NCBI GenBank assembly: GCA_001898145.1
Contig: MKSR01000047.1
Coordinates: 372,001-436,000, forward strand
From: Dyadobacter sp. 50-39
GTDB taxonomy: Bacteria > Bacteroidota > Bacteroidia > Cytophagales > Spirosomataceae
Reading direction: 5' to 3'
Length of the DNA stretch: 64,000 nt
The position numbers and the translations under genes were made by a program. Below, one piece after another: positions 45,824-54,330 of this stretch (the stretch's first letter is position 1; each line of letters starts with the position of its first letter). Under the pieces are notes generated by a model. It was not told where the DNA came from and did not search any database. It saw nothing but the letters and a program-made list of their open reading frames with translations.

Positions 45824-45831
45824 TATATTTG
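45824..45831 (+). promoter_or_regulatory. Candidate -7 box (TATATTTG) for the zinc peptidase gene
   Basis: Perfect TAnnTTTG, 57 bases before the ATG at 45889; at the expected -33 position there is TTT instead of TTG. The gap 45577-45888 is A/T-rich and otherwise holds only a short direct repeat of GTAGACCTG at about 45727 and 45741; no other feature was seen. Confidence 0.5.
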
Positions 45832-45888
45832 AATGCAACGGGTTCAGATCCGCATTTAATTTTTTTCTAACCTAAATACATCAACAAC

Positions 45889-46734
45889 ATGCGTTGGCAG
45901 GATTTACGCAGAAGCAGCAACGTCGAAGATCGCCGCGGAATGTCTGGCGGGGGGAAAGTTGCACTAGGTGGTATCGGAGTGATCATTGTGGTCGCTATCG
46001 GGTTGCTCACTGGTCAGGACCCTCAGGAAATTCTATCGAATATACAGGGTACGCAGACCGAGCAGGCCGAAACCCGGCAGCCAGGGCCTCGTCCTGATGA
46101 TAAAACAGCTGATTTTGTTTCCGCTGTCTTGGGAAGCACCGAAGATGTATGGTCGCAGATTTACGCCCAGAACAATGGACAATATGAAAAGCCTGTTTTG
46201 CAGATGTTTTCCGATGCCACGCAGAGCGCATGCGGCGGAGCTTCGTCAGCAATGGGCCCATTTTACTGCCCGGCGGACCACAAGGTATACATAGATCTTA
46301 CTTTTTGTGACGAGCTCCGTGACCGCTTCAACGCTCCCGGAGAGTTTGCCATAGCTTACGTGGTGGCACACGAGGTAGGGCACCATGTACAGAATCTGAT
46401 GGGGATCTCCCAGCAGGTGCAGGAGCAGCGCGGAAGGCTCAGCGAGGCAGAGTACAACAAACTCTCAGTCAAGCTGGAATTACAGGCCGACTTCCTTGCT
46501 GGGGTGTGGGCAAACCATGCCAATCAAATGGAGAATATCCTCGAACCCGGAGATTTGGAAGCCGCCCTTACGGCAGCAAATGCGATCGGTGACGACAAGC
46601 TTCAAAAGGAATCGCAGGGTTATGTTGTTCCCGACGCATTTACGCATGGTACTTCTAAACAGCGGATGTACTGGTTCAAGAAGGGTTATGAAACCGGTGA
46701 CCTGAATCAGGGCCGCTATGAGGACATCAGGTAG
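45889..46734 (+). CDS. ypfJ: YpfJ-type neutral zinc metallopeptidase, membrane-anchored
   Basis: The protein has 281 residues. The conserved start MRWQDLRRSSNVEDRRG is followed by one transmembrane helix (about residues 25-41) and the zincin domain PF04228. Signature parts: SACGGASSAMGPFYCPADHKVYIDLTFCDEL, then the zinc site AHEVGHHVQNLMG (His161, Glu162, His165), LELQADFLAGVWANH with the third ligand region, and DAFTHGTSKQRMYWFKKGY. It is predicted to act in the periplasm, anchored in the inner membrane. The substrate is unknown. Monocistronic from its own promoter. Confidence 0.93.
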   Translation: MRWQDLRRSSNVEDRRGMSGGGKVALGGIGVIIVVAIGLLTGQDPQEILSNIQGTQTEQAETRQPGPRPDDKTADFVSAVLGSTEDVWSQIYAQNNGQYEKPVLQMFSDATQSACGGASSAMGPFYCPADHKVYIDLTFCDELRDRFNAPGEFAIAYVVAHEVGHHVQNLMGISQQVQEQRGRLSEAEYNKLSVKLELQADFLAGVWANHANQMENILEPGDLEAALTAANAIGDDKLQKESQGYVVPDAFTHGTSKQRMYWFKKGYETGDLNQGRYEDIR

Positions 46735-46739
46735 CGGTA

Positions 46740-46862
46740 TCAATCGCCGTTTTCGTCCTTAGCGCCTTTCAGCAACGCATAAATGGCCATGAAATGCCCC
46801 TGGCCCAGATCGGTATCCCTGAAAACGACATATGGTTTTTTGGTTATTTTTAAGGATTTCAC
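46740..46862 (-). CDS. Candidate 40-residue small protein
   Basis: GTG start at 46862-46860 and TGA stop at 46742-46740. The peptide begins (M)KSLKITKKPYVVFRDTD and ends MAIYALLKGAKDENGD. Its composition is fully protein-like and fits a small basic-then-acidic soluble protein or the remains of a larger gene. It converges on the zinc peptidase with 5 bases between stops. It is too short for the usual gene-length cut-off. No family recognised; start codon and expression are unproven. Confidence 0.45.
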   Translation of the reverse strand: MKSLKITKKPYVVFRDTDLGQGHFMAIYALLKGAKDENGD

Positions 46863-46905
46863 ACCCGAAAATAGAGGAGATATTCAATTACCTGGCAAAG
46901 ACTAC

Positions 46906-46935
46906 TTGATTTAAGATCCTTTGTAATATAATTTG
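46906..46935 (+). promoter_or_regulatory. Near-consensus promoter for the response regulator gene
   Basis: TTG (46906-46908), 18 bases, then TATAATTTG (46927-46935), which is TAnnTTTG with one extra base. It ends 26 bases before the ATG. Confidence 0.4.
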
Positions 46936-46961
46936 CATGAATATATTGACGCTCCTTGTAG

Positions 46962-47342
46962 ATGCTCTATCAGAAAATTCTTCTCATTGATGATGATGAA
47001 GATGATCAGGAAATTTTCCTGACCGCACTAGAATGTACCAAAAAGCCCGTAAGCTGCACCGTTTTGGACAGTGCAAGGAAAGCTTTAAATCAAATTGCAC
47101 AAGGAGAACTCGAAACCGACCTGATCTTTCTTGATTTGAATATGCCGCTTATGAATGGGCAGCAATTCCTGACAGAGATCAAGAAAGATGAAAAACTACG
47201 CCAAATCCCTGTAATAATCCTGTCTACTTCTTCCAACGCAGCCACGGTATCACAGGTAAAACAGTTGGGAGCCCGTTATTTCTTTACCAAGCCAGGCCGG
47301 TTCGAAGATCTGGTAGCCATCCTTGAAAAGGTATTAATGTAG
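46962..47342 (+). CDS. Single-domain (CheY-like) response regulator
   Basis: The protein has 126 residues, only a receiver domain. The acidic pocket is LLIDDDEDDQE (Asp10-12), the phosphorylated Asp is Asp58 (LIFLDLNMPLMNG), the Ser/Thr switch is in VIILSTSS and the conserved Lys is in FFTKPG. It lacks an output domain, so it acts by protein contact or as a phosphate relay. The histidine kinase gene begins 57 bases later, on the same strand; the pair is probably co-transcribed and functionally linked. The RCP/Rcp1-like shape (DDEDDQEIF) is common beside phytochrome-like and PAS kinases. Confidence 0.92.
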   Translation: MLYQKILLIDDDEDDQEIFLTALECTKKPVSCTVLDSARKALNQIAQGELETDLIFLDLNMPLMNGQQFLTEIKKDEKLRQIPVIILSTSSNAATVSQVKQLGARYFFTKPGRFEDLVAILEKVLM

Positions 47343-47399
47343 TATTCTGATCTTGGCGCGATTATAGTGTTGTGGCGCTTAGTGTATTCATTCACCGAC

Positions 47400-49106
47400 A
47401 TGGATTTACGTAAGCCCACAAACGACGAAACTTTTCATTTTATTCAGGGAGGCGGCGAAATGGGTGCCCTGACACGGTCGTTCAACTGGGCGGAAACGCC
47501 ACTGGGCCCGCCGGATCAATGGGAGCAAAGCCTGCGAACTACACTCGGGATTGTTCTTCATTCTGCTTTCCCAATGTTTCTGTTTTGGGGTGACGACCTG
47601 ATCTGCTTCTACAATGATGCATTCCGTCCGAGCCTCGGCGCGGACGGAAAACACCCGGCACTTGGTAAGAAGGGCCGGGATGTCTGGCCCGAAATCTGGG
47701 ATTTTATTGGCCCTTTGCTTCAAAAAGTGATGACCAGCGGGGAGCCCGTCTGGTTTCAGGATCAGCTCGTACCATTCTTCAGAAACGGAAGGATTGAGGA
47801 CATATACTGGACGTTTAGTTACAGCCCTGTGTATGACGACCGGGGGCGAATCAACGGCGTATTTGTAACATGCACTGAAACGACCAGTAAAGTATTGGTT
47901 TTTAACCAGCTGCACGACTCGGAACGACGCTTCCAGAATCTGGTCGCCGATGCCACGGTGGGGATAATCGTACTCACTGGCACTGATATGATCGTGGAGA
48001 TTGTCAACGACGCCTATGGGCAACTTATAGGGCGTTCTCGCGAAGATTTGCTGGGTAAACCACTTTTTTCCATCATCCCGGAGACCGAGCCTCATTTCAG
48101 AAGTATTCATGAAAAGGTAAGGACGACGGGCGAACCGGTGTTTCTCAGTGAGCAGCCCTATTTCGTATTTGTGGATGGCGAGAAGAAGGAGGGTTTTTTG
48201 AATCTGGTCTACCAGCCCTACCGCGGCGGCGACGGCAGTGTGCAGGGAGTAATGACACTTTGCCAGGACGTTACCCCGCAGGTGATAGCCAAGCTGAAAA
48301 TGGAGGAAACAGTCGATGGGCGGACCCGCGAACTGGCCACGGCGAACCGGCATTTACAACGTTCCAATGCCGAACTTGCACAGTTTGCCTACATTGCTTC
48401 GCACGACTTGCAGGAGCCGGTCCGGAAAGTGGCGACATTTACGCAAATGCTGGAAGCCGACCTCGGAGAGACCACTGAGCGCCAGCGGCATTACCTCGCG
48501 AAAATCAAGAATGCTTCCTCTCGGATGTTACTGCTCATCCGAGATGTACTTGCGTTTTCTCAGCTGTCGCGTGACTCCGACCTCGTACGTTACACCGATC
48601 TTGGGGTGATCATCGAGAATATTGTTGATGACCTCGAACTGCTGATTGAGCAGAAGTATGCGACGGTAACCTACGGCAAGCTGCCGGTAGTCGAAGCGGC
48701 ACCCTTGCAGATGTCGCAATTGTTTGGCAACCTGATTTCAAACGCATTGAAATTTACCCGGGTCGATTGCGATCCGGAGATCAGCATATCAGTACAAGCA
48801 CTCGGGCAGGACGCCTTATCTGCCTATCCGATGCTGGATAACCGCTGCACCTATTACCATATTCAGGTGAGTGATAATGGCATTGGCTTTGACCAGCATT
48901 ATGCCGAGCAGATTTTCGAAATTTTCCAGCGCCTGCACGGCAAGAAGGAGTTCGAAGGCACAGGGATTGGTCTGGCGATGTGTAAGAAAATTCTGCAAAA
49001 CCATCACGGGCATATCTACGCCACTTCGGAAGAGGGGCAGGGAGCTACCTTCCACATTTTAATTCCTGAAAATCAGTCTTGTTTTGCCGATTCGTCGACA
49101 CTTTGA
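47400..49106 (+). CDS. Soluble PAS-domain sensor histidine kinase
   Basis: The protein has 568 residues from ATG 47400; a GTG 11 codons earlier is less likely. It starts with a PAS-like domain of the type GALTRSFNWAETPLGPPDQWEQSL (about 20-165), then a second PAS (about 180-300, FQNLVADATVGIIVLTG). HisKA has the H-box IASHDLQEPVRKV (His335) and the ATPase domain has N-box NLISNALKFT, G1 DNGIGFD and G2 GTGIGLAMCKK. No membrane helix, so it senses a cytoplasmic cue. The receiver-only protein upstream is its likely partner. The signal is unknown. Confidence 0.93.
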   Translation: MDLRKPTNDETFHFIQGGGEMGALTRSFNWAETPLGPPDQWEQSLRTTLGIVLHSAFPMFLFWGDDLICFYNDAFRPSLGADGKHPALGKKGRDVWPEIWDFIGPLLQKVMTSGEPVWFQDQLVPFFRNGRIEDIYWTFSYSPVYDDRGRINGVFVTCTETTSKVLVFNQLHDSERRFQNLVADATVGIIVLTGTDMIVEIVNDAYGQLIGRSREDLLGKPLFSIIPETEPHFRSIHEKVRTTGEPVFLSEQPYFVFVDGEKKEGFLNLVYQPYRGGDGSVQGVMTLCQDVTPQVIAKLKMEETVDGRTRELATANRHLQRSNAELAQFAYIASHDLQEPVRKVATFTQMLEADLGETTERQRHYLAKIKNASSRMLLLIRDVLAFSQLSRDSDLVRYTDLGVIIENIVDDLELLIEQKYATVTYGKLPVVEAAPLQMSQLFGNLISNALKFTRVDCDPEISISVQALGQDALSAYPMLDNRCTYYHIQVSDNGIGFDQHYAEQIFEIFQRLHGKKEFEGTGIGLAMCKKILQNHHGHIYATSEEGQGATFHILIPENQSCFADSSTL

Positions 49107-49204
49107 CCTCAGTCGTCGATTTCCACCACCTCCATAAAGTATCCGTCAGTATACGTATCTGTACTTCGCCTTTAAAGAATATTTAATCTTTAAATTTTAC
49201 AAAC

Positions 49205-52200
49205 ATGGCGCAATCGATACGAAGTTGTTTGACGGTCTTGGTGGCCGTACTGTTTTGTGCATACCAGGCAGCAGGGCAGGACAGGCGTGTGAAAGGGAAG
49301 GTTACGGACGAAGCCAATGCCGGCATACCTGGTGTGAGTGTTCTCGTAAAAGGCACCAACAACGGTACCAATACCGACGGTGACGGTATTTTCAGCATAA
49401 TGCTTGGACCGGGGGGGCATTCTCTTACTGTATCGTCGATCGGGTACGTACCTCAGGAAATTCCGTTGTCGGCCGGGGCAACCGAGGTGAACATCAAGTT
49501 GAAAGCGGATATTAAAAGCCTTGGCGAGGTGGTAGTTACCGCACTGGGTGTACAGCGCAGCACGCGCAACGTCGGTTACGCCGTGCAGCAGATTGAAGGC
49601 GGAGGTATCCAGGAGGCGCGGGAAGTCAACTACATCAATTCGTTACAGGGGAAACTGGCAGGCGTGCAGATAGGCGGCAACAGCGGGTCGATGGGCGGTT
49701 CTTCGAGGGTGACGATCCGCGGGCTGAAATCCATTTCCGGCAACAACAATGCTTTGTTTATCGTGGACGGAGTGCCTATGGCTAACATGAACCTGAACTC
49801 GTATGGCGTGACGGGAGGACAGGGAACAGGCGGCGGCGGGTATGACTACGGCAACCCCGCGCAGCTCATCAATCCAAACGATGTCGAAAATATATCGGTA
49901 CTGAAAGGTGCCGCCGCGACGGCACTCTACGGTAGCCGTGGGCAGAACGGGGTGATTTACATTACCACTAAAACGGGCAAGGGTTCCGGCAAGCTTTCGT
50001 TGAATTACGACCTGAATATCCAGGCCGACCAGGTATCGTTGCTGCCAAAGTTTCAGAACCTGTATGGCGGGGGTGGCAGTCCCAATTTTACAAAACTATA
50101 TGTTGGCCAGAATCCATCCGGCTTCCTGCCCGGCGGCGGCACTTATGACGACGGTGATGGCAAAGGCCGCTACGATCTGATCCCCGACTATGGTACCGAT
50201 GAATCCTGGGGACCGAAGATGGAAGGGCAATTGGTGCGTCATTACTGGTCATGGGACCAGGATCGTAATAATCCGAATTTCGGCAAAACGGCCCCGTGGA
50301 GCCCGCATCCGGATAACGCGAAGGAGTTTTTTAAAACCGGCGTGACCTTTTCCAATAACTTGTCTGTGGCCAGCAGTGGTGACAATGGCTCGGTCCGCTT
50401 TTCGGTTGGGCAGACCAAGCAAAACTTTATTTATCCGGGCAGCAACCTTAGCCGTTTTTTTATCAGCCTGAATACAGTTTACAAGTTCACGGAGAAACTG
50501 ACATTCAGCGGTGGGATCAACTACATCAATGACCATTCGAAGGGCCGGCCCGGGACAGGTTTCTTCGGGAACAACCCGATGCTGTTTTACGTGATGTTCG
50601 GTCAACGCCAGATTGACGATGCTTACCTGCGCAACTACAAATATGCGGATGGCACAGAGCAATCCTGGAACCGTACGGCATGGAATATCCAAAAACCCGC
50701 ATTTACCCAAAATCCCTACTGGAACCAGTATGAGAACTACAATACTGACCAGAACAACCGCTATTTCGGCAATGCGGGCCTAACTTACAAGCTTACCGAC
50801 TGGCTTTCAGCGGATATCAGGGTGTTCTCTGACTATCTGAACCACCTGGACGAAGTGCGCAGCGCGAAGGGTTTTTTTGTTGGATCATATGCCAGGCGCG
50901 TGGTTGTTAATAACGAGAACAACTATCAGGGAACTCTGAATATCAACAAATCGCTGGGTGATTCGAAGATGACGCTCGAAGCGGTGGCCGGAGGAAATAT
51001 ATTGAGGATCAAATCGAGCGTCGATGCAGGAACTACTAACGGCGGGCTCCAAAACCCGATGGTATATGTATTGCAAAATTCGGTTACGCCGGCCACCGTT
51101 TCGAATTCCTATGGAAACAAGCAGATTAATTCGGTTTTCGGCTCGGTGACATTGGGATATAACAAACTACTCTACCTGACAGCTACCGGACGGAACGATT
51201 GGGCTTCCACATTGAAGCAGACGGGCAATTATTCCTATTTTTACCCTTCCGTAGCGGGTTCATTCATATTTTCAGATCTGATCACCCACGCCAAATGGCT
51301 CTCGCTCGGCAAGGCTCGCCTCTCCTATGCGCGTGTGGGTAACGACGCTGACCCGTACTCGGTATCCAGGTATTATGACTATGTGGCGCCATTTGACACC
51401 TACCCTTTGCAGAGCACTTCCGACAAGCTCTTTAACAGCCGTTTAAAGCCGGAATTGTCCTCGGAAACCGAAGCAGGAGTGGACTTTAAATTCTTCAACG
51501 ACCGGATCGGGGCGAACTTTACCTACTATAACCGTAAAACAAGGAACCAGATCTGGAATGTGCAGATACCCTCTGAAAGTGGATTTACCACCAAGGTCGT
51601 TAATGGCGGCACGGTGCAGAACAAGGGAATCGAGCTCACCTTTTCAGCGACGCCTGTCATGACGGGTAGTTTCAGCTGGCGGGTGGGACTCAATTTTTCC
51701 AAAAACAAAAACATTGTCCTCGACCTGAACAGCACCGGGGATAATATCGCAGGGATCGAGCGGTTCATTATTGGTACGGAGCGCCGCACCAACAAGGTGT
51801 CCATGGTAGCGCAGAAAGGAATGTCGCTGGGCACCATGCTGGGGACAGATTATGTGTATGATTCCAAAGGCAATAAAACCGTGGCTGACAATGGAACCTA
51901 CAATGTGACAGCAACACCGGTCATCATCGGCGATGCCAATCCGGATTTCATCGGGGGGGTGTCCAATATGCTGAGCTACAAAAACTTCTACTTGTCCGCC
52001 TTGGTGGATTTTCAAAAGGGGGGTGACTTTTTCTCCTATACCAATTTGTATGGGAACAAGTCCGGTATGCTGAAAGAAACGGCTGAAAACGGCATCCGTG
52101 AAAATGGCGTGATTAATCCCGGCGTCAAGGCCGACGGGTCGCCCAACGACATTGTAGTACCCGCTCGGACCCATTTCAATGCGGATGGCGGTAATCGAAT

Positions 52201-52468
52201 CAGCAGGGCCAATTTGTATGACGGCAGCTTCATTTACCTGCGCGAGGTGCGGTTGGGTTGGTACTTGCCTGACGCATGGGCGCAAAAGATCCGCATGCAG
52301 GCATTGCGTGTGACGCTTACCGGGCGGAATCTTTGGCTTATCAAAAGCAATGCGCCAAATGTCGATCCGGCCAACATTACCAATTCCATCAGCAACCAGA
52401 TCGGCTTTGAAGGCGGCGCATTACCAGCTGTACGAAGCTATGGTGTAAATCTGAATGTTACCTTCTGA
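49205..52468 (+). CDS. SusC/RagA TonB-dependent outer-membrane transporter
   Basis: The protein has 1087 residues. The signal peptide ends QAAGQ (residue 24). A CarboxypepD_reg-like domain (RRVKGKVTDEANAGIPGVSVLVKG) comes first, then the TonB-box region GEVVVTALGVQRSTRNVGYAVQQ, the plug (VTIRGLKSISGNNNALFIVDG, VLKGAAATALYGSRGQNGVIYITTK) and the barrel, ending RSYGVNLNVTF. The ALGVQRSTRNVGYAVQ form of the plug start marks the SusC subgroup that pairs with SusD-like_2 proteins, and such a gene follows after 23 bases. Imports a large unknown substrate. Confidence 0.95.
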   Translation: MAQSIRSCLTVLVAVLFCAYQAAGQDRRVKGKVTDEANAGIPGVSVLVKGTNNGTNTDGDGIFSIMLGPGGHSLTVSSIGYVPQEIPLSAGATEVNIKLKADIKSLGEVVVTALGVQRSTRNVGYAVQQIEGGGIQEAREVNYINSLQGKLAGVQIGGNSGSMGGSSRVTIRGLKSISGNNNALFIVDGVPMANMNLNSYGVTGGQGTGGGGYDYGNPAQLINPNDVENISVLKGAAATALYGSRGQNGVIYITTKTGKGSGKLSLNYDLNIQADQVSLLPKFQNLYGGGGSPNFTKLYVGQNPSGFLPGGGTYDDGDGKGRYDLIPDYGTDESWGPKMEGQLVRHYWSWDQDRNNPNFGKTAPWSPHPDNAKEFFKTGVTFSNNLSVASSGDNGSVRFSVGQTKQNFIYPGSNLSRFFISLNTVYKFTEKLTFSGGINYINDHSKGRPGTGFFGNNPMLFYVMFGQRQIDDAYLRNYKYADGTEQSWNRTAWNIQKPAFTQNPYWNQYENYNTDQNNRYFGNAGLTYKLTDWLSADIRVFSDYLNHLDEVRSAKGFFVGSYARRVVVNNENNYQGTLNINKSLGDSKMTLEAVAGGNILRIKSSVDAGTTNGGLQNPMVYVLQNSVTPATVSNSYGNKQINSVFGSVTLGYNKLLYLTATGRNDWASTLKQTGNYSYFYPSVAGSFIFSDLITHAKWLSLGKARLSYARVGNDADPYSVSRYYDYVAPFDTYPLQSTSDKLFNSRLKPELSSETEAGVDFKFFNDRIGANFTYYNRKTRNQIWNVQIPSESGFTTKVVNGGTVQNKGIELTFSATPVMTGSFSWRVGLNFSKNKNIVLDLNSTGDNIAGIERFIIGTERRTNKVSMVAQKGMSLGTMLGTDYVYDSKGNKTVADNGTYNVTATPVIIGDANPDFIGGVSNMLSYKNFYLSALVDFQKGGDFFSYTNLYGNKSGMLKETAENGIRENGVINPGVKADGSPNDIVVPARTHFNADGGNRISRANLYDGSFIYLREVRLGWYLPDAWAQKIRMQALRVTLTGRNLWLIKSNAPNVDPANITNSISNQIGFEGGALPAVRSYGVNLNVTF

Positions 52469-52491
52469 TCCAGGCTTAATCATCGAATGAT

Positions 52492-53934
52492 ATGAAAAAC
52501 AAAATATTAATACTGCTCACCATCCTGCTGGGATTCACAGGGTGCGACAATTTCGACAAGCTGAATACTGATCCGGCGCGTTCGAGTGAAACCCAGCCTG
52601 AGTTTTTGCTTTCCAATGCCGAAAAGCGGGCTTGCGATCTGATGTATGATACCTACTTCAATGGTCGCATTGGAATGGAGCTCTCGCAGTACTGGATGGG
52701 GACCGACAAGACTTCTGATGGGCGGTTCCTGTTTACCAACGACGGACTCTGGGCAGGCCTGTACGCCGGTCCGCTGATGGATTTGAAAGAGATCAGCAAT
52801 TACTATGACCGACATCCGGCCGAACGCAGCGCGCATACACTTGCAGTCGCCGAAATCCTGAAAGCATGGATTTTTCACGTACTTACCGATGTGTATATTG
52901 ATATTCCCTACACCCAGGCATTGCAGGGAGAAAACATTCCCCAGCCTGTGTTCGATCAAGGGAAAGACGTGTATACTTCCCTGTTAAGTTCGCTCAAAAC
53001 GCAGATCGGTGTGCTCTCCGGCACCTCGTCGGGCGTCATACGAGGGGACATTATTGCCAAAGGCGACGTGCAGCAGTGGATACGCATCGCTAACGCTTTA
53101 CGCATGCGTGTTGCTATGCGTATGGCCGACGCTGCCCCCGCTGAGGCAAAGAGTGTGATCGAAGATGCCGTTAAAAATACGTTAAATTCTACTGGCCAAG
53201 ACGTGTATTTTCCGTACAATGTAGCCACTACCACCAACCGGTTTCCCTACAACGATGTGGAGCGGCCTTTGGTGGAGTTTGCGGTCACTTCTACGCTGGT
53301 GGACTACTTGCAATCTGTAAATGACCCGCGGTTGCCTGTTTTTGCACGTCCGGATGATACCAACGGTAAGTATATCGGAAAGGTGTATGGTACCGAAGCC
53401 AACTCACCGACCATGATCGGACTTTCGAAGCCGGGAGTGATCGCGTACAGTGGTTCTGCCAAAGGGTATGTGATTACCTATGCGGAGGTGGCATTTATTA
53501 AAGCAGAGGCGGCCGCACGGGGAATGAATGTGGGAAATGAAACTCCTGAGGTGCTTTATAACGAATCGGTTAAGGCTTCGATGGCGCAATGGGGCGTTAC
53601 AGATGCAAAGGTGGTGGATACCTACCTGAAAGTAGTGCCTTACAAAGCCGGTACGTGGAGGAATGTGATCGGGACCCAGAAATGGATTGCCATGTACATG
53701 CAGGGACTGCAATGCTGGTTTGAGCGTCTGCGGCTTGATCCGAAGAAGCCGGACGGCAGTGTGCTGTTTATTCCTCCCGCATCGGGGAGCCTGGATCCGG
53801 AGGTTACCGATGTGCCTAAGCGGTTGAAATATCCCAGCAACACCCGCGCCAGCAATGCACAGAACAGTGAAAGTGCTGCCAAACGGATAGGTGGTGATAG
53901 TCAGGCGGTGAGGAACTGGTGGGACATCCAGTGA
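52492..53934 (+). CDS. SusD-like_2 (RagB-family) outer-membrane nutrient-binding lipoprotein
   Basis: The protein has 480 residues with lipobox LLGFTGC (Cys18). Family marks: NFDKLNTDPARSSETQPEFLLSNAEKR at the mature N terminus, then AVAEILKAWIFHVLTDVYIDIPYTQAL, WIRIANALRMRVAMRMADAAP, YAEVAFIKAEAAARG and the end SQAVRNWWDIQ. This belongs to the SusD-like_2 group (PF12771), different from the classic SusD at 26933. It is the partner of the SusC 23 bases upstream. The substrate is unknown; the group is often linked to proteins or peptides and N-glycans rather than starch. Confidence 0.94.
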   Translation: MKNKILILLTILLGFTGCDNFDKLNTDPARSSETQPEFLLSNAEKRACDLMYDTYFNGRIGMELSQYWMGTDKTSDGRFLFTNDGLWAGLYAGPLMDLKEISNYYDRHPAERSAHTLAVAEILKAWIFHVLTDVYIDIPYTQALQGENIPQPVFDQGKDVYTSLLSSLKTQIGVLSGTSSGVIRGDIIAKGDVQQWIRIANALRMRVAMRMADAAPAEAKSVIEDAVKNTLNSTGQDVYFPYNVATTTNRFPYNDVERPLVEFAVTSTLVDYLQSVNDPRLPVFARPDDTNGKYIGKVYGTEANSPTMIGLSKPGVIAYSGSAKGYVITYAEVAFIKAEAAARGMNVGNETPEVLYNESVKASMAQWGVTDAKVVDTYLKVVPYKAGTWRNVIGTQKWIAMYMQGLQCWFERLRLDPKKPDGSVLFIPPASGSLDPEVTDVPKRLKYPSNTRASNAQNSESAAKRIGGDSQAVRNWWDIQ

Positions 53935-53979
53935 AAATTAAGATTTTGTTAAAGCATCCTGTATCTTGATTCGGCTCCG

Positions 53980-53987
53980 TACCTTTG
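53980..53987 (+). promoter_or_regulatory. Candidate -7 box (TACCTTTG)
   Basis: Perfect TAnnTTTG 25 bases before the ATG at 54013; the -33 region lacks a TTG at the right distance, so only half of the consensus is met. Confidence 0.4.
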
Positions 53988-54012
53988 GCGCCGAATTAAG
54001 TTTGGATGTGAG

Positions 54013-54315
54013 ATGACACACGAAAAAATATTTGTTTTAGAAACCGGAAGAGCAGTGAAAGTAAAAGTGGAGGGCGTATTAGCCAGCGACCTCTCGAAAG
54101 TTAGTATCCAGGTCGATGTTTTAATTAAAGACCCTAAAGAAGAGGAGTTCCGACCGCCCATCGGTCTTACCCATCCCAAATACTGGAAATTGAAAAACCT
54201 GGAACCGGAGAAGGCTGGTTTGTTGCAAATCCAATACAGTGGCGTACACCGTAAGCAAATCAGGAAGACGATCAGGGAATTCGATAAATTACATGCACTG
54301 GAAGTGCAGGATTAA
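54013..54315 (+). CDS. Hypothetical protein upstream of the metallo-beta-lactamase-fold gene
   Basis: The protein has 100 residues with no signal. Layout: a beta-rich start (IFVLETGRAVKVKVEGV, KVSIQVDVLIKDP), a middle PPIGLTHPKYWKLKNLEPEKAG and a charged C-terminal helix (RKQIRKTIREFDKLHAL). I do not recognise a family. It ends 15 bases before the next gene on the same strand, so co-transcription is likely from the promoter at 53980. A cytoplasmic location is predicted, unlike that of its exported neighbour, so a joint function is not implied. Confidence 0.7.
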   Translation: MTHEKIFVLETGRAVKVKVEGVLASDLSKVSIQVDVLIKDPKEEEFRPPIGLTHPKYWKLKNLEPEKAGLLQIQYSGVHRKQIRKTIREFDKLHALEVQD

Positions 54316-54330
54316 ACTTTTCAAGATTCC

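Noticed and set aside
47406-48353. 315-residue antisense frame inside the histidine kinase gene
   Set aside because: Shadow of the PAS-domain region; no recognisable domain.
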